This document shows, piece after piece, positions 1 to 7,432 of a DNA stretch of 52,581 bases; the stretch's first letter is position 1, and the number at the start of each line of letters is the position of its first letter. The position numbers and the translations under genes are program-made. The DNA is from Propionibacteriales bacterium (lineage in GTDB: Bacteria > Actinomycetota > Actinomycetes > Propionibacteriales > Nocardioidaceae). The notes below the pieces were generated by a model. The model was not told the DNA's origin. It was given only the letters and a program-made list of their open reading frames with translations, and searched no databases. The stretch covers positions 1-52,581 of the forward strand of contig JAPLCC010000018.1 of assembly GCA_026392415.1 (NCBI GenBank), in the 5' to 3' direction.

Positions 1-79
1 GCTCCGCGACCGTCTCGAGACCCCGCCGACCAGGACGGTCGAGTAGGCGCCGAGGAACGAGGCGACGTATCGAGACCCC
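1..79. repeat. Dispersed palindromic repeat, one partial and one full copy
   Basis: Positions 6-24 are identical to the right half of the repeat at 5544-5586, ending CTCGAGACCCC. Positions 37-79 hold a related unit that opens GGTCGAG and closes TCGAGACCCC with a GC-rich centre. Both sit inside the open frame of the HNH gene remnant. The same outer sequences (GGTCGAG / CTCGAGACC) recur at 5544-5586 and, inverted, at 7385-7423. Confidence 0.7.
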
Positions 80-594
80 TCATCCCCGGCCGCAAGGTCG
101 TCCTGAACATCCACATCACCGACACCACCCTCACCGGCAACGACCCCGTCGGACGCTGGGACGAAGCACGCACCCCGATCAGCACCGAGCAGATCAAGGA
201 CTGGCTCCGTGCCCCCGGCACAACGGTGACCGTCCGCCCCGTCATCGACCTCGCCGACTGCATCCCCGTCGACTCCTACGAGATCCCCGACCGCATCCGC
301 ACCCGCGTCGAACTACGCGACCACCGATGTCGGTTCCCGTGGTGCACCCGACCCGCAGCCAAGTGCGACCTGGACCATGTCGTCGAGCACAACAAGGGCG
401 GACCGACATGTTCCTGCAACCTCGCCCCGGTCTCCCGGTCACATCACCGCGCCAAGACCTTCTCGAACTGGTCCTACACCGTGATCCAACCCGGCCACTA
501 CCTGTGGATCAGCCCGAACGGCCACCACTTCCACGTCGGACCCAACGGCACCAGAGCCCTCGACCCACCGAGACAACCCGACCCCGACCACTAG
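1..594 (+). CDS. HNH endonuclease C-terminal part (DUF222 / 13E12-repeat family), 5' incomplete
   Basis: The reading frame is open from the first base to the TAG at 592-594. From about residue 31 the protein looks like the end of a DUF222-HNH protein: GRKVVLNIH, DPVGRW, VTVRPVIDL, VDSYEIPDR, then the HNH nuclease motif C-FPWCTRPA ... CDLDHVVEHNKGG ... CSCNL ... SHHRAKT. HNH proteins of this family are metal-dependent nucleases, often found in many copies in actinobacteria; their role is unclear. The first ~27 codons are not protein-like: they lie in dispersed repeat DNA (6-24 and 37-79). The gene is therefore either broken by repeat insertion or carries the repeat in frame. A GTG at 226 could start a 122-residue remnant, but the DUF222 similarity begins upstream of it. 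Family call is firm; functional status is unknown because the 5' end is outside the window. Confidence 0.75.
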   Translation, partial: APRPSRDPADQDGRVGAEERGDVSRPLIPGRKVVLNIHITDTTLTGNDPVGRWDEARTPISTEQIKDWLRAPGTTVTVRPVIDLADCIPVDSYEIPDRIRTRVELRDHRCRFPWCTRPAAKCDLDHVVEHNKGGPTCSCNLAPVSRSHHRAKTFSNWSYTVIQPGHYLWISPNGHHFHVGPNGTRALDPPRQPDPDH

Positions 595-738
595 CTTTCA
601 CACCCCTGCACCCCGCCCACTAACGGGGCCACAGGCATGCCCGTGACCCCACACCGGTCTCCAGCGATCCCTTGAACGCTGCGAATGAGTGATCACTGAA
701 AGCGCGCGCTCATACCGAGTTGCGCGCATGGCGTGATC

Positions 739-777
739 GGCGCGATTCGCGTCAACCTGGTTGATGCAAACCGCGCC
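739..777. repeat. Imperfect 19-bp inverted repeat in the intergenic region 595-885
   Basis: Arms 739-757 and 759-777 flank a single central base: GGCGCGATTCGCGTCAACC against GGTTGATGCAAACCGCGCC. Sixteen of 19 positions are Watson-Crick complementary, and a seventeenth is G-T. It lies between two convergent genes, so it may be a terminator-like hairpin, but there is no T-run. The near-symmetric 39-bp form would also suit a dimeric DNA-binding protein. A perfect 10-bp palindrome AGTGATCACT is at about 688-697. Nothing gene-like was seen in the rest of 595-885. Confidence 0.45.
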
Positions 778-885
778 AATGCCCGAACTCGTGGATCCGC
801 TCGGGTCTGCCGCTGTTGGCGCGAAGCGCCCGACCCACCGCCCACCGGCGGCGTCAGGCAAGCGGCGGCGCAGGCGTCGCCGAGG

Positions 886-1425
886 TCACTCGCCGGTGGC
901 GCCGTCGATGGACTCGCGGAGCAGATCGGCATGGCCGTTGTGGCGGGCGTACTCCTCGATCAGGTGACACATGATCCAGCGCAGCGAGATCCGGCTGCCG
1001 TTCTCCTCCCCGGCGGACAGCGTGGCCAGGCCCTCGGGGCCGGCCAGGGTGTCGGTGACGACGCGGTCAGAGATCGCGATCGACTCGTCGAACCAGGCGA
1101 ACAACTGCTCGGGTGTGGAGCGGGCCGCAGTGGTGAACGACCAGTCCCGGTCGTCCGGGTCCAGCTCGTCGAACCACGAGGGTTTCGCAATCCCTCCAGC
1201 GAAGAACTGGTTGAGCCATCCGGCCTCGACGACCGCCACGTGCTTCAGCAGGCCGCCCAGAGTCATCCTCGTCGGGGCCAGGGAGGTCGAGAGCTGGTCG
1301 GCGGTCAACCCTGCGCACTTCCAGCGGAGGGTGTCCCGCTGGTGGTTCAGGAACCCCAGCAGCGTGGCTGCTTCGTCGGCGTCCACGGGCGGATCGGTGC
1401 GGTCCTCGGCACGAAAGCTCGTCAT
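886..1425 (-). CDS. DinB-family (DUF664) protein
   Basis: A DinB/DUF664 four-helix-bundle protein of ~179 residues, related to the mycothiol-dependent enzymes (maleylpyruvate isomerase-like) that use three histidines to hold a divalent metal. Visible features are the N-terminal FLNHQRDTLRWKCAGLT, the metal-ligand region GGLLKHVAVVEAGWL, and the C-terminal HLIEEYARHNGHADLLRE, which is highly typical of DUF664. The ATG at 1425 is preferred to the GTG 18 bases upstream, because a -10-like TACCCT ends 7 bases before that ATG, as in the leaderless genes of this window. The thiol cofactor and substrate cannot be read from the sequence. Same strand as the methyltransferase and DUF1330 genes upstream, but with its own apparent promoter. 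Confidence 0.85.
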   Translation of the reverse strand: MTSFRAEDRTDPPVDADEAATLLGFLNHQRDTLRWKCAGLTADQLSTSLAPTRMTLGGLLKHVAVVEAGWLNQFFAGGIAKPSWFDELDPDDRDWSFTTAARSTPEQLFAWFDESIAISDRVVTDTLAGPEGLATLSAGEENGSRISLRWIMCHLIEEYARHNGHADLLRESIDGATGE

Positions 1426-1470
1426 CCGCCCGAGGGTACCCACGCAGCTGCGGCGCTCAAGGCGTGTCCG

Positions 1471-2169
1471 TCACGCTGCCTCGAGGACGAAGAAGAGGAA
1501 GCACATGAACGACTGGCCTGGTTCCAGCCCTGGGGGGAGCACCTCGGAAGGAGTGTCAGGCGCCGGCGGTGGCTCGCTGATGGCGGCGATGCGAAACCCG
1601 GCCGCGCTGAAGGCATTCGTCATCGCGTGCAGCGGCCGGTGCCAGAAGGTCAGCCACGTCACCTGGTCGTCGAACGTGTAGTCCTCGGAGTACTTCGTCA
1701 CCGCGAAGTAGTTGGCGTCGGGATAGACGATCGCGTAGGCGGCGGGGTGGTTCACCGAGACCAGAAGCCGACCGCCCGGCTTCAGCACTCGACGCAGCTC
1801 GGAGAGCGCGACGGTCCAGTCCTCCAGGTAGTGCAGGACGAGGGAGGCGACCACGTCGTCGAACGCGGCGTCGTCGAACCGCAACGGCGCGCCGAGCGCC
1901 GCCACGTGCAGGTCGGCTTCCTCGCCCAGCCGGTGGCGAGCCAAGTCGATCATGGCGGCACTCGCATCGATGCCGGTGACCACGGCGCCCCGATCGCGCA
2001 GGGCGGCCGCCAACGGCCCGGAGCCGCACCCCGCGTCCAGGATGCGGCGGCCCGAGACGTCACCGGCGAGCCCGAGCATCGCGGGCCGCTCGTAGTAGGC
2101 GTTGAAGAGGTTGGACTCGTTCTCTGCCGCGTAGGCCTTCGCGAAGTCGTCGTAGTCGCTGTCCGGCAT
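1471..2169 (-). CDS. Class I SAM-dependent methyltransferase
   Basis: A ~232-residue soluble methyltransferase of the Methyltransf_11/25 type. Motif I is LDAGCGSGPLAAAL at about residues 44-57. Motif II is VTGIDASAAMIDLAR, motif IV FDDVVASLVLHYLED, and the post-IV region reads LRRVLKPGGRLLVSVNHP. The substrate is not identifiable. The C-terminus ends in a phenylalanine-rich FMCFLFFVLEAA. The ATG at 2169 gives the family-typical N-terminus (MPDSDYDDFAKAY); a longer GTG/ATG version would run into the DUF1330 gene. It begins 13 bases after the DUF1330 stop, so the two are probably cotranscribed. Confidence 0.85.
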   Translation of the reverse strand: MPDSDYDDFAKAYAAENESNLFNAYYERPAMLGLAGDVSGRRILDAGCGSGPLAAALRDRGAVVTGIDASAAMIDLARHRLGEEADLHVAALGAPLRFDDAAFDDVVASLVLHYLEDWTVALSELRRVLKPGGRLLVSVNHPAAYAIVYPDANYFAVTKYSEDYTFDDQVTWLTFWHRPLHAMTNAFSAAGFRIAAISEPPPAPDTPSEVLPPGLEPGQSFMCFLFFVLEAA

Positions 2170-2182
2170 CGTCGACGCGACC

Positions 2183-2470
2183 TCAGACGCCGGGCACGAT
2201 CCGCAGGTCGCGGGCGGCGCCACCGTCCAGCGCGGCGAGCGCCGCCTGGTAGTCGGGGGAGTCGTGGGCCGCGCGGGCGGCCTCGACGCTCTCGAACTCG
2301 ATGACGATGGTGCGGGTGTTCAGACCGGCTTCGTAGGTCTGCTCCGGCATTCCGCGGGCGAGGAAGCGGCCGCCGGCGCCGGTGAGTGCCGGGCCGGCGA
2401 GGGCGGCGTACGCCGCGACCTTCGCCTCGTCGTAGACCTCGGGGTACGTGCTGATCCAGTAGGCAGGCAT
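2183..2470 (-). CDS. DUF1330 family protein (ferredoxin-like fold)
   Basis: A 95-residue protein matching DUF1330: it opens PAYWISTYPEVYDEAKVAAYAALAGP, continues GGRFLARGMPEQTYE, and has the signature RTIVIEFESVEAARAAHDSPDYQAAL. These are small dimeric alpha/beta proteins with no agreed activity. The ATG at 2470 is favoured over an ATG at 2482 because CATGAT lies 7 bases upstream of it as a -10 element. It is divergent from the cytidine-deaminase-like gene, with only 33 bases between the two start codons, so the promoters face each other and overlap. Confidence 0.85.
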   Translation of the reverse strand: MPAYWISTYPEVYDEAKVAAYAALAGPALTGAGGRFLARGMPEQTYEAGLNTRTIVIEFESVEAARAAHDSPDYQAALAALDGGAARDLRIVPGV

Positions 2471-2503
2471 GGGACCCATCATGCCGTCGGTGATACTCGA
2501 CCC

Positions 2504-2848
2504 ATGCCCGACCTGTCGTCCGAGGATCAGAAGCTCGTCACACTCGCCCGCGCCACGCGCGCCCGCATCAACGCCGCGGAGGGCGCAGCCGTGCGTGACA
2601 CCGACGGGCGCACCTACGCGGCAGCGACGGTCGACCTGCCCTCACTCCACCTCACGGCGGTCCAGGCCGTCGTGGCGATGGCGGTGGCGTCCGGCTCGAC
2701 CGGGGTGGACGCCTGCGTCCTGCTGGGTGGCGCCGAGGACCTCACCGAGCCCGACGAGGCCGTGTTGCAGGACTTCTCCGGACCCAACGGCGTCGCGATC
2801 CACCTCGGTGACGCGCGCGGCATGATCGGCAATTCCTTCACCTCCTGA
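2504..2848 (+). CDS. Cytidine-deaminase-like protein lacking the zinc-binding residues
   Basis: A 114-residue protein aligned to the cytidine deaminase fold: ATRARINAAEGAAVRDTDGRTYAAATV corresponds to the substrate-side strand and loop, followed by a helix and DACVLLGGAEDLTEPDEAVLQDF. True cytidine deaminases bind zinc with H/C-A-E and P-C-x-x-C. Here the first motif reads LHLTAVQAV, and no C-x-x-C exists; the only cysteine is in DACVLL. Deaminase activity is therefore unlikely. An annotated homologue-like gene sits beside era in mycobacteria, so the location is conserved. A GATACT -10 element lies 6 bases before the ATG at 2504, suggesting leaderless transcription. Fold assignment is fairly sure; function unknown. 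Confidence 0.8.
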   Translation: MPDLSSEDQKLVTLARATRARINAAEGAAVRDTDGRTYAAATVDLPSLHLTAVQAVVAMAVASGSTGVDACVLLGGAEDLTEPDEAVLQDFSGPNGVAIHLGDARGMIGNSFTS

Positions 2849-2884
2849 AACCTGGCTGTCACTGGTCGGGGGTAGCCTCGCAAT

Positions 2885-4264
2885 GTGGCAGATCTCGGCT
2901 GGCACCAGCACCGGAACGCTCTCGAGCGGCTCGCGTCGTCGTATGCCTCCATCCCGGAAGGCCAGCAGGTGCGTCTCTCGAAGCGCACGACCAACCTCTT
3001 CCGGACCCGTGCGGCGACCACTGTGCCCGGTCTCGACGTCGGCGGTCTCGACGGAGTGATCGAGGTCGTGCCCGACGGACCGGACGGCCCGGTGGCCGAG
3101 GTGCAGGGCATGTGCACCTACGAGTCGCTCGTCGACGCGACGCTCCCGCACGGCCTCGTCCCGTACGTCGTCCCGCAGTTGCGCACGATCACCCTCGGCG
3201 GCGCCGTCACCGGTCTCGGGATCGAGTCGACCAGCTTTCGCCTCGGCCTCCCGCACGAATCGGTGCTGGAGATGGACGTCTTCACCGGCGGCGGCCAGGT
3301 CATCACGACGCGACCCGGCGACGCCCTGTTCGACGCCTTCCCCAACTCCTACGGCTCGCTTGGCTACGCGACCCGTCTGCGCATCCGACTCGCGCCGGTG
3401 CCACCCTTCGTCGACCTTCACCACGTGAAGTTCGACGACGCCGAGCTGCTGGCGAAGACGATTGGCGAGATCGCAGCGACGGGGGAGTTCGACGGCCAGC
3501 GGGTCGACGGACTGGACGGCGTCTCGTTCGGACCGGGGGAGCACGTGCTCACCGTCGCGCAGTGGACCGACGAGCCCGGACCGACGTCCGACTACGCCGG
3601 CCAGGATGTCTTCTACCGATCGCTGCAGGCCCGCGACCGCGACCGGCTCACCACCTACGACTACCTCTGGCGCTGGGACACCGACTGGTTCTGGTGCTCG
3701 GGCGCCTTTGGTGCCCAGAACCCGCGGATCCGCCGGCTCTGGCCTCGTCGCCTGCGTCGCTCCGACGTCTACATGCGCCTGCTCCACCTCGACCGCCGCT
3801 TCGGTATCGCCGACCGGCTCGACCGCCGGGCGGGTCGCCCTCAGCGCGAGCGGGTCGTGCAGGACGTCGAGGTGCCGATCGAGCGTCTCGCGCAGTTCCT
3901 GACGTGGTTCGAGGAAGAGGTCGGCATGCGCCCTGTGTGGCTGTGCCCGCTGGTGTCGACCGGCACGACGGACGGCGCCCGCTGGCCGTCGTACCCGCTC
4001 GAGCCGGGACGGCTCTACGTCAACATCGGCTTCTGGGGCACGGTCCACGTCGGCCCCGACGCGCCCGAGGCTCCACGCAATCGCGCCATCGAGGCGAAGG
4101 TGCACGAGCTCGGCGGCCACAAATCGCTCTACTCCGAGGCGTTCTACGACCGCGAGACCTTCGACAGCCTCTATGACACGACGAACCTGGCGGCGGTGAA
4201 ACGCCAGTTCGACCCTGACGACCGGTTGACCGACCTCTACGACAAGGCAGTGAGGAGCCGATGA
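2885..4264 (+). CDS. bfaA: FAD-binding oxidoreductase, probable 10-methyl-branched fatty acid reductase
   Basis: A 459-residue FAD_binding_4 oxidase, similar in plan to DHCR24-type proteins. The FAD domain holds EVQGMCTYESLVDATLPHGL (residues ~75-95), then PQLRTITLGGAVTGLGIESTSFRLGLPHESV and YGSLGYATRLRI. In actinobacteria such an oxidase next to a cyclopropane-synthase-like methyltransferase makes 10-methyl fatty acids such as tuberculostearic acid: the methyltransferase forms a 10-methylene group on oleoyl chains and the flavoprotein reduces it. Its TGA overlaps the methyltransferase ATG (ATGA), so the pair is translationally coupled. GTG 2885 is chosen because TAGCCT lies exactly 6 bases upstream; the ATG at 2883 is out of frame. 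Named bfaA by analogy with mycobacterial bfaA/tmsA. Confidence 0.75.
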   Translation: MADLGWHQHRNALERLASSYASIPEGQQVRLSKRTTNLFRTRAATTVPGLDVGGLDGVIEVVPDGPDGPVAEVQGMCTYESLVDATLPHGLVPYVVPQLRTITLGGAVTGLGIESTSFRLGLPHESVLEMDVFTGGGQVITTRPGDALFDAFPNSYGSLGYATRLRIRLAPVPPFVDLHHVKFDDAELLAKTIGEIAATGEFDGQRVDGLDGVSFGPGEHVLTVAQWTDEPGPTSDYAGQDVFYRSLQARDRDRLTTYDYLWRWDTDWFWCSGAFGAQNPRIRRLWPRRLRRSDVYMRLLHLDRRFGIADRLDRRAGRPQRERVVQDVEVPIERLAQFLTWFEEEVGMRPVWLCPLVSTGTTDGARWPSYPLEPGRLYVNIGFWGTVHVGPDAPEAPRNRAIEAKVHELGGHKSLYSEAFYDRETFDSLYDTTNLAAVKRQFDPDDRLTDLYDKAVRSR

Positions 4265-5541
4265 AACCCCCCACCACCCTGACCATCGCCGACGCCTTCG
4301 GAATGCTGACCGCCGACGAGCTGCCGCTGCGCTTCACCGCGTACGACGGCAGCGCGATCGGCCCCGAGGACGCGCCGTTCCACTTCCACCTCGCCACCGA
4401 GCGCGGGTTGTCCTACCTGATGAGCAGCACCGACCCGGACCTCGCGTTCGGCCGCGCCTATGTCGCCGGCGACCTGGTCCTCGAGGGTGCGCACCCGGGT
4501 GACCCCTATCCGATGCTGGTGGCCCTCAAGGAGGGCCTCAAGTTTCGCCGACCCTCTGCCTCCGAGGCGTTCGCACTGGTCCGCTCGCTGGGGATCAACC
4601 ACCTGGTGCCCCCGCCCCCACCGCCGCAGGAGGCACCCGGCCGCGTGCGCCGTGTGATCGACGGCGTTCGGCACAGCCTGGGTCGCGACGCCGAAGCCAT
4701 CAGCCATCACTACGACGTGTCGAACCGGTTCTACGAGCTCGTCCTCGGCCCGTCGATGACCTACACCTGTGCGGTCTACCCGACGGACGGGGCAACGCTC
4801 GAGGAGGCGCAGTTCGAGAAGTACGACCTGATCGCGCGCAAGCTCGACCTGCAGCCCGGCCAGCGGCTGCTCGACGTCGGTTGCGGCTGGGGCGGCATGG
4901 TGCGCCACGCGGCCCGCGAGTACGGCGTGAAGGCCCTCGGTGTCACCCTGTCCGAGGAGCAGGCCCTGTGGGCGCAGGAAGAGATCAAGCGGCAGCGCCT
5001 CGACCACCTCGCCGAGGTCCGGCACCTCGACTACCGCCTGCTCGAGGAGTCCGGGTTCGACGCGGTCAGCTCGATCGGCCTCACCGAGCACATCGGCATC
5101 AAGAACTACCCGGCCTACTTCGAGGCGCTGCGCGACAAGCTCGGGCCGCACGGCCGCCTGCTCAACCACTCCATCACGCGCTCGCACAATCGGCCGACCG
5201 ACACCGGCGCCTTCATCGATCGTTACGTCTTCCCCGACGGTGAGCTCACGGGATCCGGCACCATCGTGTCCGCGATCGAGGACGCCGGCCTCGAGGTCCA
5301 GCACCACGAGAACATCCGCGTCCACTACGCCCGGACGCTCGCCGCCTGGTGCCACAACCTGGCCGCGAACTGGGACGCGTGCGTGGCCGAGGTCGGCGAG
5401 AACACCGCACGGGTCTGGGGGCTCTACATGGCCGGCTCCCGGTTGTCCTTCGAGCGCGACGAGATCCAGCTGCACCACGTGCTGGCCTCGAAGACCGATG
5501 GGGAGGGCGTCAGCGGCTACCCGCTGAGACACTCCTTCTGA
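4261..5541 (+). CDS. bfaB: Cyclopropane-fatty-acid-synthase-like methyltransferase (10-methylene/10-methyl fatty acid synthesis)
   Basis: A 426-residue CFA-synthase family enzyme that transfers a methyl group from S-adenosylmethionine to the double bond of phospholipid acyl chains. Key features: the lipid-binding N-terminal half, HHYDVSNRFYELVLG (149-163), the SAM site LDVGCGWGGM (204-213), the acidic active-site region GLTEHIG (273-279), and FIDRYVFPDGEL. The neighbouring FAD oxidase argues for 10-methyl-branched rather than cyclopropane products. A poly-proline linker (VPPPPPPQE, ~116-124) separates the N-terminal domain from the catalytic part. The start overlaps the oxidase stop by 4 bases. 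The gene is followed by a dispersed palindromic repeat at 5544-5586. Family certain; product inferred from the gene pair. Confidence 0.8.
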   Translation: MKPPTTLTIADAFGMLTADELPLRFTAYDGSAIGPEDAPFHFHLATERGLSYLMSSTDPDLAFGRAYVAGDLVLEGAHPGDPYPMLVALKEGLKFRRPSASEAFALVRSLGINHLVPPPPPPQEAPGRVRRVIDGVRHSLGRDAEAISHHYDVSNRFYELVLGPSMTYTCAVYPTDGATLEEAQFEKYDLIARKLDLQPGQRLLDVGCGWGGMVRHAAREYGVKALGVTLSEEQALWAQEEIKRQRLDHLAEVRHLDYRLLEESGFDAVSSIGLTEHIGIKNYPAYFEALRDKLGPHGRLLNHSITRSHNRPTDTGAFIDRYVFPDGELTGSGTIVSAIEDAGLEVQHHENIRVHYARTLAAWCHNLAANWDACVAEVGENTARVWGLYMAGSRLSFERDEIQLHHVLASKTDGEGVSGYPLRHSF

Positions 5542-5543
5542 AC

Positions 5544-5586
5544 CTCGTTGGTCGAGGAGGTCGCGCGGCGACCGTCTCGAGACCCC
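5544..5586. repeat. Dispersed palindromic (REP-like) repeat
   Basis: The unit CTCGTTGGTCGAGGA / GGTCGC / GCG / GCGACC / GTCTCGAGACCCC forms a hairpin: a perfect 6-bp inner stem GGTCGC-GCGACC with a GCG loop, and an outer CGAG-CTCG stem. It lies three bases after the methyltransferase stop and just before the next promoter. It could stop transcription or protect the upstream 3' end; there is no T-run. Confidence 0.75.
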
Positions 5587-5600
5587 GATAGCCTTCATCG

Positions 5601-6374
5601 GTGAGCACCCGCGCCCAGCAGTACGACGCCGACGTGGTCGCGCGCGAGCCGTTGACGCCGCACCTGGTGCGCCTGACCCTGGACGTGCCGGGCTTCGTCA
5701 CGACCGGAATCGCCGACGAATGGGTCGGCTTGATCGTTCCGGGGCAGTTCCAGAGCCGCTACTACACCGTCCGCTCGGTCGAGGGGAGCACGCTCGTGCT
5801 CGACGTCGTGGTCCACGAGGTCGGTCTCGTCACCGAGTGGGCGCTCGGGGAAACGGTCGGCCAGCGGGTGACGATCACCGAGCCCAAGGGTTCCTTCCTG
5901 CCGCCGGCCGACGCCAGCTGGCTGCTGCTCGTCGGTGACCTGACGGCGCTGCCGGCGATGGCGCGGATCGCCGCCACCCAGGGCGCGTCACTGCCGACGC
6001 GGATCGTGGCCGAGGTGCCGGCCGACTCCCGGATCGAGGGATACTTCCCCGACGGGGTGGACGTCGAGTGGATGCCCGCCGATGGCGAGAGCCGCCTGGC
6101 CGAGATCGTCGAGGGCTTCGACTGGCCGGAGGGTGACGGCTACTTCTGGATGGCGGGGGAGTCCGCGCAGATGCGGGCGATCCGCAAGCACGTGATGCGC
6201 GAGCGCAAGCTCCCCAGCACGCACTACGACGTGATGGGCTACTGGCGGGCGGTGACCCGACGGCAGCCACGCGCCGTCGATCCTGGTCCCATCTGGCGCG
6301 CAGGCAAGGCCGCAGGGAAGTCAGACGACGAGATCTGGGCCGACTACGACGCAGCACAGGGAGCGCAACAATGA
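5601..6374 (+). CDS. Siderophore-interacting protein (FAD/NAD(P)H flavoreductase)
   Basis: A 257-residue member of the siderophore-interacting (ViuB/SIP) family, cytoplasmic flavoreductases that reduce ferric siderophores with NAD(P)H. The FAD-binding arginine motif is SRYYTVRS (~residues 52-59), with the flavin phosphate region GETVGQRVTITEPKGSF following. The SIP-type nucleotide side shows LLVGDLTALPAMARI, then YFWMAGESAQMRAIRKHV, and it ends YWRAVTRRQPRAV. TAGCCT lies 6 bases before the GTG start, so it has its own leaderless promoter. Its stop overlaps the era start (ATGA), so it is coupled to era. No siderophore biosynthesis or uptake genes are nearby; placement beside the fatty-acid pair makes a reductase role in that pathway conceivable but unproven. 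Confidence 0.8.
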   Translation: MSTRAQQYDADVVAREPLTPHLVRLTLDVPGFVTTGIADEWVGLIVPGQFQSRYYTVRSVEGSTLVLDVVVHEVGLVTEWALGETVGQRVTITEPKGSFLPPADASWLLLVGDLTALPAMARIAATQGASLPTRIVAEVPADSRIEGYFPDGVDVEWMPADGESRLAEIVEGFDWPEGDGYFWMAGESAQMRAIRKHVMRERKLPSTHYDVMGYWRAVTRRQPRAVDPGPIWRAGKAAGKSDDEIWADYDAAQGAQQ

Positions 6375-7384
6375 GTGACGACGACTTCGACGACGAGTTC
6401 GACGAGGACTTCGGTGGCCTGCCCGCACCTGCACCGGCGCCCGCCATGTTCGGGTCCCTCGACCTCCCGGACAACTACCGCAGTGGGTTCGCCTGCTTCG
6501 TCGGACGTCCGAACGTCGGCAAGTCCACGCTGACCAATGCCCTGGTCGGCCAGAAGATCGTCATCACCTCCGACAAGCCGCAGACCACCCGGACCGTGGT
6601 GCGCGGCATCGTGCACCGCCCCGACGGCCAGCTCGTGCTCGTCGACACGCCCGGGCTGCACCGTCCCCGCACCCTGCTGGGCGAGCGACTCAACGACCTG
6701 GTGAAGACGACCTGGTCCGAGGTCGATGTCGTCGCCGTGTGCTTTCCTGCCGACGAGAAGATCGGCCCCGGTGACACGTTCCTCGTGAACGAGCTGGCCA
6801 AGGTCCGTCGTACGACGAAGATCGCCGTCGTCACGAAGACCGACACGGCCACGCCCGAGCGGATCGGCGAGCACCTGGGCGACATCGTCGCGCTGGGCGC
6901 CGAGACCGGCACCGAATGGGCCGAGATCGTGCCCGTGTCGTCGGTGAGCGGCGACCAGATCGAGCTCCTCGGCAACCTGCTCGTCGCCCTGATGCCCGAA
7001 GGTCCGCCGCTCTACCCGGACGGCGACCTCACCGACGCTCCCGAGGAGATCCTCGCGGCCGAGCTCATCCGGGAGGCCGCCCTCGACGGCGTCCGCGACG
7101 AACTGCCGCACTCGATCGCGGTCGTGGTGGAGGAGATGGGCCTGCGCGAGGGCCGCGACGCCGACCGTCCGTTGCTCGACATCCACGCCAACCTGTACGT
7201 CGAACGCGACTCCCAGAAGGGGATCATGATCGGCCACAAGGGTGCCCGGCTGCGCGAGGTCGGAACGGTCGCCCGGAAGCAGATCGAGGCACTCCTCGGC
7301 ACGCCTGTCTACCTCGACCTGCACGTCAAGGTCGCCAAGGACTGGCAGCGTGACCCGCGTCAGCTGCGGAAACTGGGCTTCTGA
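6371..7384 (+). CDS. era: GTPase Era, ribosome assembly factor
   Basis: A 337-residue Era GTPase that binds the 3' end of 16S rRNA and assists 30S maturation. Motifs: G1 GRPNVGKST (45-53), switch I with PQTTRTVVRG, G3 DTPGLHRPR, G4 TKTD (~158-161), the VSSVSGDQI G5 region, and a C-terminal KH domain with GIMIGHKGARLREVG followed by YLDLHVKVAKDWQRD. The first ~25 residues are an unusual acidic and Pro-Ala stretch (DDDFDDEFDEDF then PAPAPAPA) ahead of the G domain; the family average is about 300 residues. It starts inside the SIP stop codon. In other actinobacteria era follows the cytidine-deaminase-like gene directly; here three genes are inserted between them. Confidence 0.97.
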   Translation: MSDDDFDDEFDEDFGGLPAPAPAPAMFGSLDLPDNYRSGFACFVGRPNVGKSTLTNALVGQKIVITSDKPQTTRTVVRGIVHRPDGQLVLVDTPGLHRPRTLLGERLNDLVKTTWSEVDVVAVCFPADEKIGPGDTFLVNELAKVRRTTKIAVVTKTDTATPERIGEHLGDIVALGAETGTEWAEIVPVSSVSGDQIELLGNLLVALMPEGPPLYPDGDLTDAPEEILAAELIREAALDGVRDELPHSIAVVVEEMGLREGRDADRPLLDIHANLYVERDSQKGIMIGHKGARLREVGTVARKQIEALLGTPVYLDLHVKVAKDWQRDPRQLRKLGF

Positions 7385-7423
7385 GGTCTCGAGACGGTTG
7401 CTGAGCAACCTCCTCGACCAACG
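7385..7423. repeat. Dispersed palindromic repeat, inverted copy
   Basis: Begins one base after the era stop, in the opposite orientation to the copy at 5544: GGTCTCGAGAC / GGTTGC / TGA / GCAACC / TCCTCGACCAACG. The inner stem is GGTTGC-GCAACC here, but GGTCGC-GCGACC in the other copy. Both arms changed together, so the base-paired structure is kept. It lies between the convergent era and the lipoprotein gene. Confidence 0.75.
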
Positions 7424-7432
7424 TCGCTTCGC

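Noticed and set aside
598..2304. Long plus-strand frame (523 residues) from 733
   Set aside because: It is antisense to the DinB-like and methyltransferase genes and shows only low-complexity sequence.
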